From NCBI GenBank assembly GCA_017518415.1, contig JAFWVC010000044.1, positions 1 to 37,916 of the forward strand: a stretch of 37,916 nucleotides of DNA, given 5' to 3'. Source of the DNA: Clostridia bacterium (lineage in GTDB: Bacteria > Bacillota > Clostridia > Oscillospirales > Acutalibacteraceae). This document shows positions 32,983-37,916 of this stretch, piece after piece. A program made the translations under genes and the position numbers. The notes beneath the pieces were generated by a model. That model did no database searches and had not been told where the DNA came from. It was given only the letters and a program-made list of their open reading frames with translations. Each line of letters starts with the position of its first letter. Position 1 is the stretch's first letter.

Positions 32983-33014
32983 AACAAGGAGCGCGCACAC
33001 GCTCCTTGTTTTGT
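32983..33014 (+). terminator. Terminator behind the DUF1858 gene
   Basis: AACAAGGAGCG (32983-32993) / CGCTCCTTGTT (33000-33010), loop of six, then TTGTT. It ends right before the trmK ribosome binding site, so trmK must rely on read-through or a promoter not seen. Confidence 0.82.
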
Positions 33015-33023
33015 TAGGAGAGT

Positions 33024-33695
33024 ATGGACAAACGTCTTCAATCCGTCGCCGCCCGGGTGCGTCCCGGCCGGCGGCTGGCCGATATCGGCACCGATCACGC
33101 CTATCTGCCCGTCTGGCTGGTACAGCAGGGCGTCTGTCCCTGTGCCGTCGCCACCGACCTGCGCAGGGGTCCGGCGGAGCACGCCCGGCAAACGGTAGCC
33201 GCCGCCGGGTTGGCCGACCGCATCGACGTGCGCGTGGGGGACGGTCTGGCCCCCCTGCGCCCCGGCGAGGCGGACGACATCGTGCTGGCCGGCATGGGCG
33301 GCGACACCATCGCCGCCATCCTGGCCGCCGCTTCGTGGATCCGCGACCCGGCGCTGCATTTGGTGTTGCAGCCGCAATCCCGCGCGGAAAAAACGCGGGC
33401 CTTCCTGCTGGAAAACGGCTTTTCGCTGCTGCGGGAGGAGACCGTGCTGTCCGCCGGCCGGCGGTATCTGATCATCCAGGCCGCCTATACCGGCGCCGCA
33501 CCCGATCCGCGGGCGTGGAAGCCGTACGTCGGCATACTGGATCCCGCCGCCGAGCGGCCCTGGCTGGAAAAACAGGCCCGGCTGTGCGACGTGCGGCAGA
33601 AAGGCCTGTTGGCCGCCGGAGACCCGGTTGCCGCAGAGGAGGCGGCCGCGCTGGCCGCCGCCATCCGGCAATACATCAGAGGAGAGATCGCATGA
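33024..33695 (+). CDS. trmK: tRNA (adenine(22)-N1)-methyltransferase
   Basis: SAM-dependent enzyme making m1A22 in tRNA, a Gram-positive-specific modification. The 223-residue protein starts MDKRLQSVAARV and has the SAM motif ADIGTDHAYLP, VGDGLAPL, the GMGG loop in DIVLAGMGGDTI and a QPQSRAEKTRAFLLENGF stretch, all characteristic of TrmK/YqfN. ATG 33024 has AGGAG only three bases upstream, an unusually short gap that may lower translation. Its stop overlaps the next start (ATGA), and the trmK-nif3 pairing is common in Firmicutes. Confidence 0.93.
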   Translation: MDKRLQSVAARVRPGRRLADIGTDHAYLPVWLVQQGVCPCAVATDLRRGPAEHARQTVAAAGLADRIDVRVGDGLAPLRPGEADDIVLAGMGGDTIAAILAAASWIRDPALHLVLQPQSRAEKTRAFLLENGFSLLREETVLSAGRRYLIIQAAYTGAAPDPRAWKPYVGILDPAAERPWLEKQARLCDVRQKGLLAAGDPVAAEEAAALAAAIRQYIRGEIA

Positions 33696-34444
33696 TCACG
33701 GTACAAATGATATTTGACTTTTTACAGCAAAAGGCGCCTCTGTCCGCGGCGGAGCCGTGGGATAATCCCGGCCTGCTGGCGGGGGACGGCAGCAAGCCGG
33801 TCCGCCGCGTGGTCACGGCGCTGGACGTCACGCCGGACGTCATCCGGCAGGCGGCCGCCGACGGGGCTGAGCTGATCGTGGCCCATCACCCGGTAATCTT
33901 CGCGCCGCTGCATACGCTGCCGGCGGATCACCCGGTATATCTGCTGGCGCAGCACTCGCTGGCCGCCCTGTGCTGGCACACCAACCTGGACGTAGCCGCC
34001 GGCGGCGTGGCAGATACGCTGGCCGCCGCCTTCGGCCTGACCGGCATCACGGCGGCCGACGGCTACACCCGCATCGGCACCCTGCCGCGGGCCATGACCC
34101 CGCTGGAACTGGCCGGCACCGTCAACCGCACGCTGCATACCCGCGTGCGGGGCTGCTGCGGCACCGGGCCGGTGCGCACCCTGGCCGTATTCGGCGGCGC
34201 ACTGGACGAAAACAGTCTGCCGCACCTGCTGCAAGCCGACGCCATCGTCTTCGGCGAGTGCAAGCATCACGTGCGGCTGCTGCTGGCCCGCAGCGGCAAA
34301 ACGGCATGGGAGGCCGGGCACTTTGCCACCGAACACGCCGTTTCTTCCGTGCTGGCCGGCTGGCTGCGGGAGGCGTTTCCCCAACTGCACGTGACCGTGG
34401 CCGAGGAACGGGCCCCGTTCTTTACCCCCGACGACCCCGCTTGA
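33692..34444 (+). CDS. NIF3-family dinuclear metal protein (YqfO-like)
   Basis: A 250-residue NIF3 protein, often annotated GTP cyclohydrolase I type 2; its true cellular role is unsettled. Metal-binding motifs are IVAHHPVIF, WHTNLD and the C-terminal GHFATEHAV. The shorter form lacks the long central insertion found in Bacillus YqfO. ATG 33692 overlaps the trmK stop, so the two are translationally coupled. A longer open frame in the same register upstream is a shadow of trmK. Confidence 0.92.
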   Translation: MITVQMIFDFLQQKAPLSAAEPWDNPGLLAGDGSKPVRRVVTALDVTPDVIRQAAADGAELIVAHHPVIFAPLHTLPADHPVYLLAQHSLAALCWHTNLDVAAGGVADTLAAAFGLTGITAADGYTRIGTLPRAMTPLELAGTVNRTLHTRVRGCCGTGPVRTLAVFGGALDENSLPHLLQADAIVFGECKHHVRLLLARSGKTAWEAGHFATEHAVSSVLAGWLREAFPQLHVTVAEERAPFFTPDDPA

Positions 34445-34462
34445 CAAAAAGGAGGCTTTGCC

Positions 34463-36220
34463 GTGGCTCTTGACGGCGCGCTGCTCTGCTGCCTGCGGCA
34501 GGAGCTGTCCGCCCGCCTGGCGGACACCAAAACAGATAAGATCTTTCAGCCTTCCCGCGAGGAGTTGATTCTGCAACTGCGCGGCCGCCGCGGGACGGAA
34601 AGGCTGTATTTTTCCGTCCGGGCCTCTTCGCCCCGGGTTCACCTGACCGGCCATGCGCCGGAGAACCCGGCCGTGCCGCCCCGCTTCTGCATGCTGCTGC
34701 GCAAGCGGCTGACCGGCGGCCGGTTGACCGGCCTGCGGCAGAAAGGGCTGGAACGGGCGCTGCACTTCGATTTCGCCTGTCTCAACGAACTGGGGGATCC
34801 GGTGCAGCTGACGCTGATCATCGAAATGATGGGCCGGCACAGCAACGTCATCCTCGTCGGGCCGGACGGCCGGATCATCGACGCGCTGCGCCGGGTGGAT
34901 TTTGCCATGTCCTCGGTGCGCCCGGTGCTGCCGGGCCTGCCGTACGAGGATCCGCCGGCGGAACCGGACCGGCTGGACCCCTCCGCCGTCCCGGCGGAAA
35001 CCTTTTGCCGCGCGGTGCTGGCGCACACCGGCCTGCCGCTGGAACAGGCCTTGCAGCAAACGGCGCACGGCTTTTCACCCTTGATCTGTCGGGAAATCGC
35101 CTTCCGCGCCCTGCGCGGGAGCGACGCGCGCTGCGGCGAGCTGACCGCTGATCAGCGGGACCGGCTGCTCTTCTTCGTACGGGCCGTTCAACAGGCCGTG
35201 CTCACGGGCGAGGGCCGCGTGCCCTATCTGCTGACGGAAAAGGGCAGCCCGAAAGAGTTCAGCTTTTTCCCCATCCTGCAATACGGCCTGACCGCCGTCG
35301 GCCGGGAAGAGGCGGATTTTTCCTCTTTGCTCGACGGCTTTTACGCCGGCCGAGACGCTGAGGCCCGGCACCGGCAGAATACCGGCGACCTGCTGAAGGT
35401 CCTCTCCGCCGCCGCCAACCGGCTGACCCGTAAGATTGCCCGGCAGCAGGAAGAACTGGCGCAATGCGCGCAGCGGGACCAGAAGCGCCTGTACGGCGAC
35501 CTGCTGACGGCCGGCGCCCATACCGTGCCCCGCGGCGCCGCGTACGCCGACCTGGTTAACTATTACGACGAGGCCTGCGCCACCGTGCGCATCCCGCTGG
35601 ACCCCGCGCTGTCGGCCGCCGCCAACGCGCAGAAATATTACAAGGAATACCGCAAGGCGCAGACCGCCGCCGTCGTGCTGCGGCAGCAGATCGAACGCGG
35701 GCAGGAAGAACTGCGGTATATCGACAGCGTGTTCGACGCCCTCTCCCGCGCCGAAAGCAGCCGGGAAACCGAAGCGCTGCGGCAGGAGCTGATCGCCGCC
35801 GGATACATGCACCCGGTCAAAGGCCGGCAGAAGTTGCCGCCGCCCGCGCCGATGCACTTTGTGTCGGACGACGGGTACGACGTCTACGTCGGCCGCAACA
35901 ATGTGCAGAACGATCAGCTGACGCTGAAAACCGCCCGCGGATGCGATTGGTGGTTCCACACCAAAAACGTGCCCGGCGCCCACGTCATCGTCACCGCGGC
36001 CGATGTGCCGCCCGATACCACGCTCACGCAGGCCGCTATCCTGGCCGCCACCTTTTCAGGCGCCGGCAAAAGCGGCGCCTCCGTCGAGGTCGACTACACG
36101 CAGGCCAAACACGTGCGCAAGCCGGCCAACGCCCGCCCGGGGCTGGTGATTTATGACAACAACCGCACCGCCGTCGTGCGGCCGGACCCCGAACTGGCCG
36201 CGCGGCTGAAAAAAGAATAA
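34463..36220 (+). CDS. rqcH: RqcH, NFACT-family ribosome quality-control factor
   Basis: Bacterial homologue of Rqc2/NEMF; binds the obstructed large ribosomal subunit and adds alanine tails to stalled chains to mark them for degradation. Older annotation calls it fibronectin-binding protein. The 585 residues hold the NFACT-N domain (IIEMMGRHSNVILV), HhH and coiled-coil regions in the middle with NAQKYYKEYRKAQ, and the NFACT-R domain DVYVGRNNVQNDQLTLK with WWFHTKNVPGAHVI. GTG 34463 lies behind AAGGAGG. It follows NIF3 by 18 bases, forming trmK-nif3-rqcH. Confidence 0.95.
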   Translation: MALDGALLCCLRQELSARLADTKTDKIFQPSREELILQLRGRRGTERLYFSVRASSPRVHLTGHAPENPAVPPRFCMLLRKRLTGGRLTGLRQKGLERALHFDFACLNELGDPVQLTLIIEMMGRHSNVILVGPDGRIIDALRRVDFAMSSVRPVLPGLPYEDPPAEPDRLDPSAVPAETFCRAVLAHTGLPLEQALQQTAHGFSPLICREIAFRALRGSDARCGELTADQRDRLLFFVRAVQQAVLTGEGRVPYLLTEKGSPKEFSFFPILQYGLTAVGREEADFSSLLDGFYAGRDAEARHRQNTGDLLKVLSAAANRLTRKIARQQEELAQCAQRDQKRLYGDLLTAGAHTVPRGAAYADLVNYYDEACATVRIPLDPALSAAANAQKYYKEYRKAQTAAVVLRQQIERGQEELRYIDSVFDALSRAESSRETEALRQELIAAGYMHPVKGRQKLPPPAPMHFVSDDGYDVYVGRNNVQNDQLTLKTARGCDWWFHTKNVPGAHVIVTAADVPPDTTLTQAAILAATFSGAGKSGASVEVDYTQAKHVRKPANARPGLVIYDNNRTAVVRPDPELAARLKKE

Positions 36221-36241
36221 ACCCGCCGCAGCGGGTTTATT
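36216..36241 (+). terminator. Hairpin at the rqcH stop
   Basis: AATAAACCCGC (36216-36226) / GCGGGTTTATT (36231-36241), loop CGCA. It includes the stop codon. The 3' T content is limited to TTTATT, so it is a moderate terminator. Confidence 0.65.
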
Positions 36242-36252
36242 CCGATTCATGA

Positions 36253-36290
36253 AGCAAAAAAAGAGACCGGCCGCAGCCGGTCTCTCTTTT
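36253..36290 (-). terminator. Terminator of rpsF-ssb-rpsR (also usable by rqcH)
   Basis: AGAGACCGGC (36262-36271) / GCCGGTCTCT (36276-36285), loop CGCA. A seven-A run on the left gives T7 on the minus strand; CTTTT follows on the plus strand, so it works in both directions. Confidence 0.88.
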
Positions 36291-36308
36291 GCTTTGTTCC
36301 TCTGCCGG

Positions 36309-36569
36309 TCAATCGCTGACGAAGGGCAGCAGGGCCAGCTGACGGGCGCGCTTGATCGCGACGGTCAGCTCTCTCTGGTGACGGGCGCAGGTGCCGGTCA
36401 CGCGGCGCGGCAGGATCTTGGCACGCTCGGAAATGAAGCGGCGCAGACGAGCCACGTCCTTGTAATCGATGCATTCGACCTTGTCGACGCAGAAGCTGCA
36501 CACTTTACGGCGCGCTTTGCGGGGACCGCCGCGCATCGGACGCTCGGTTTTTTCCTTTTTCTCAGGCAT
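36309..36569 (-). CDS. rpsR: 30S ribosomal protein S18
   Basis: S18 of the small subunit platform, partner of S6. The 86 residues start [12 protein letters not shown] and keep Cys at 24, 27, 33 and 61 ([19 protein letters not shown]), the zinc-ribbon (C+) form; Clostridia may also carry a C- copy. [17 protein letters not shown] and the C-terminal [10 protein letters not shown] are typical. ATG 36569 follows AAAAGGAG; the ATG at 36578 directly abuts that site and is rejected. Last gene of rpsF-ssb-rpsR. Confidence 0.97.
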   Translation of the reverse strand: MPEKKEKTERPMRGGPRKARRKVCSFCVDKVECIDYKDVARLRRFISERAKILPRRVTGTCARHQRELTVAIKRARQLALLPFVSD

Positions 36570-36613
36570 TGTTGACATCTCCTTTTCAGAAAATGCGGTC
36601 AGTCCCGACCCTG

Positions 36614-37066
36614 TCAGAACGGCAGATCGTCCGAGCCGGTGATTTCTTCAAAATCATCGGGGGCCGCCGTGGAAAAGGCCTGCGGGGCCTCCTGATACTG
36701 CGGGACCTGAGAGCCGCCCGGTTGATACGGGGCGCCGCCGCTCTCACGCTTGGCTTCGGCAAAAAAGACGTTGTCGGCCACCACGTTGTACGAGGTGCGC
36801 TTGTTGCCCTCTTTGTCGGTGTAGGAGTCGGATTGAAGAGAACCCTGCACGGCGATCAGCTGGCCTTTGCGGAAGTACTTGCCGACGAAATCGGCGGTGC
36901 TGCGCCAGGCCACGATGTTGATAAAGTCCGCCTGCTTCTCCTGCCCTTTGGCCGTATACGTACGGTCCACGGCAATGCGGAAGCTGCACACAGGCACCTG
37001 GTTCGGCGTATGCCGCACTTCGGGGTCCGCTACCAAACGGCCCATCAGACATACACTGTTAAGCAT
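36614..37066 (-). CDS. ssb: Single-stranded DNA-binding protein
   Basis: OB-fold protein coating single-stranded DNA, 150 residues. It starts [18 protein letters not shown] and has [33 protein letters not shown] and [20 protein letters not shown] Gly/Gln/Pro-rich linker leads to the acidic tail ending DDLPF, the docking tip for repair and replication proteins. ATG 37066 is the family start; the open frame to 37144 runs through the end of rpsF and is rejected. It lies 19 bases from rpsF in the conserved S6-SSB-S18 operon. Confidence 0.97.
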   Translation of the reverse strand: MLNSVCLMGRLVADPEVRHTPNQVPVCSFRIAVDRTYTAKGQEKQADFINIVAWRSTADFVGKYFRKGQLIAVQGSLQSDSYTDKEGNKRTSYNVVADNVFFAEAKRESGGAPYQPGGSQVPQYQEAPQAFSTAAPDDFEEITGSDDLPF

Positions 37067-37085
37067 AGCATCCTCTCTCCTTTTC

Positions 37086-37385
37086 TCACTTTTCCTTGCG
37101 GATGACCAACGCGCGCAGGATCCCGTCAGTGATCCGGCAGACACGTTCCAGCTCGGTGGGGAACTCGCTGGTGCAGACGAAATTGTACAGCACGTAGTAA
37201 GCTTCCGCCTCGTCGTTGATCAGGTACGCCAGCCGGCGCTTACCCCACTCATCCACGTCGCCGAGCTCGGCGTTGGCGGCAATCAGGCTCTGGATCTTAT
37301 CCTTCACGGCCGTCATGCTCTCTTCCCCGGCGGCCATGGAATACACCACTACCGCCTCGTAAGCGTGTTTTACCTCGACAGACAT
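37086..37385 (-). CDS. rpsF: 30S ribosomal protein S6
   Basis: S6 of the small subunit, 99 residues. MSVEVKHAYEAVVVYSM starts the first strand, followed by the KDKIQSLI helix, the DEWGKRRLAYLINDEAEAYYV core and the C-terminal RVCRITDGILRALVIRKE. ATG 37385 follows TAAGGAGG. It is the first gene of the rpsF-ssb-rpsR operon and probably takes part in feedback through the leader hairpin. Confidence 0.97.
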   Translation of the reverse strand: MSVEVKHAYEAVVVYSMAAGEESMTAVKDKIQSLIAANAELGDVDEWGKRRLAYLINDEAEAYYVLYNFVCTSEFPTELERVCRITDGILRALVIRKEK

Positions 37386-37462
37386 ATTGACACCTCCTTA
37401 TGGTCTGATGGCCTTGCCGTCGGCAAGGCAAGGATGTTCGGTTTCAAACGAAACGCTGAAAT
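37386..37462 (-). promoter_or_regulatory. Candidate S6:S18-binding leader of the rpsF operon
   Basis: The minus-strand leader has a perfect stem CCTTGCC / GGCAAGG (37428-37422 with 37418-37412, loop GAC) preceded by CCGAACATCC and followed by the ribosome binding site AAGGAGG. rpsF leaders in many bacteria carry a hairpin with a CCG bulge bound by S6:S18. The match is by eye and structural detail was not modelled. Confidence 0.5.
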
Positions 37463-37491
37463 AGTATAGCAGGTTTTTTTGTTTCCGTCAA
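37463..37491 (-). promoter_or_regulatory. rpsF operon promoter
   Basis: On the minus strand TTGACG (37491-37486), a 17-base spacer and TATACT (37468-37463). Confidence 0.9.
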
Positions 37492-37549
37492 GCCCAAAAA
37501 GAAAAAATTTGCCTTTTCGGAAAAAACAGTTTATTTTAGTAAATAAATA

Positions 37550-37558
37550 TGATATACT
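37550..37558 (+). promoter_or_regulatory. Extended -10 promoter for the last gene
   Basis: TGATATACT (37550-37558) is an extended -10 box in an AT-rich gap; the -35 at 17-bp distance (TTTATT) is poor. The divergent rpsF promoter lies about 60 bases away. Confidence 0.6.
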
Positions 37559-37627
37559 GAAAGCCTGAAAACCGGCCGCCGCTGCTTTTGCGCCGGCTGC
37601 GCGCTCATATCGAAGGAGGTCCTTGCT

Positions 37628-37916
37628 TTGAAACGCCGTACTTTTTACTTCATCGTTCTGATACTGTGCGCAGCGCTGCTGGTGTCAGGCTATGTGTTTT
37701 TCCGTTCGTTTTTCTCCGATCCGACGCCGCCTCAAAGCACCTCGTCCAACACGACGCAACCCTCTGAACCGCAGCCGACGCAGCCCTCTGAACCGCAGCT
37801 GACGGGCGACGGCACCGAAGAGAGCTCCCGTCCGACGGACGCGTCCTCGCAGGACCCCGCGACGTCTTCCGACCCGACGCAGAGCGGCACCGACCCGACG
37901 CAGCCCTCTTCCGCAA
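37628..37916 (+). CDS. Membrane-anchored Ser/Thr/Pro-rich protein, 5' part
   Basis: An open frame from TTG 37628, 7 bases behind GAAGGAGG, runs to the window edge without a stop (96 codons). It starts with KRR, then one hydrophobic segment (about residues 5-26, FIVLILCAALLVSGYVFF), and a long linker rich in Ser, Thr, Pro, Gln and Asp with two copies of an 8-residue unit, TQPSEPQP and TQPSEPQL, and further DPTQ units. This is the architecture of a type II membrane or secreted protein with a wall-crossing linker before a C-terminal domain beyond the window. The function cannot be told. Confidence 0.7.
   Translation, partial: MKRRTFYFIVLILCAALLVSGYVFFRSFFSDPTPPQSTSSNTTQPSEPQPTQPSEPQLTGDGTEESSRPTDASSQDPATSSDPTQSGTDPTQPSSA

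Noticed and set aside
1..37916. CRISPR array, rRNA, prophage or insertion sequence
   Set aside because: No regularly spaced repeats, no rRNA-like sequence, and no transposase, integrase or phage structural gene was found on either strand.

Overview
The window reads as chromosomal core genome of a GC-rich Firmicute, most likely a gut-type Clostridia (Oscillospirales/Ruminococcaceae-like). The grounds are the gene order hprK-PHP-glucokinase-murB-rapZ-whiA-dnaE-pfkA, a tyrosyl T-box, strong AGGAGG ribosome binding sites with frequent TTG/GTG starts, sigma-A promoters with 17-bp spacers, a pyridine-nucleotide-independent type thioredoxin reductase and a PduL-type phosphotransacylase. Genus cannot be assigned from the sequence alone. 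No rRNA, CRISPR array, insertion sequence or prophage gene was seen.

Layout. 1-408 is AT-rich and non-coding; on the minus strand it holds the 5' end of a tRNA-Leu leaving the window and a degraded second 5' half of a tRNA-Leu. 409-9288 is a compact plus-strand operon: hprK, a frameshifted PHP phosphoesterase, a ROK glucokinase, murB, rapZ, whiA and dnaE, with yvcK missing between rapZ and whiA. pfkA follows with its own consensus promoter and terminator. 10461-13262 (minus) holds an LTA-synthase-type sulfatase and a flavodoxin-like protein. 13399-14939 is promoter, tyrosine T-box and tyrS. 14997-16120 (minus) is a split chromate-transporter pair. It shares a palindromic -35 hexamer with the divergent ttcA-like gene, which is followed by an FFTR-like thioredoxin reductase and trxA.

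18375-21604 carries serine biosynthesis (serC, serA) and folP; purA follows. 23060-25762 holds two tandem DUF4886/SGNH-like genes, one predicted lipoprotein and one without a signal peptide. Then come NADP-type isocitrate dehydrogenase, an orphan sugar-binding lipoprotein (minus) and a PduL-type phosphotransacylase (minus). 29402-36220 is plus strand: family 4 uracil-DNA glycosylase, tldD, pmbA, a DUF1858 protein, trmK, a NIF3 protein and rqcH. rpsF-ssb-rpsR (minus) follows with a probable S6:S18 leader. The right edge cuts a membrane-anchored Ser/Thr/Pro-rich protein.

Together the genes cover carbon-flux control (hprK, glucokinase, pfkA, rapZ, PduL, isocitrate dehydrogenase), envelope synthesis (murB, LTA synthase), replication and repair (dnaE, ssb, udg), translation and its quality control (tyrS, ttcA, trmK, rqcH, S6, S18) and thiol redox control. 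The points most worth follow-up are the reductase lacking NADPH motifs beside trxA, the secreted/cytosolic DUF4886 pair, the tRNA-Leu remnant, the shared -35 element, and a promoter pointing antisense into pduL.
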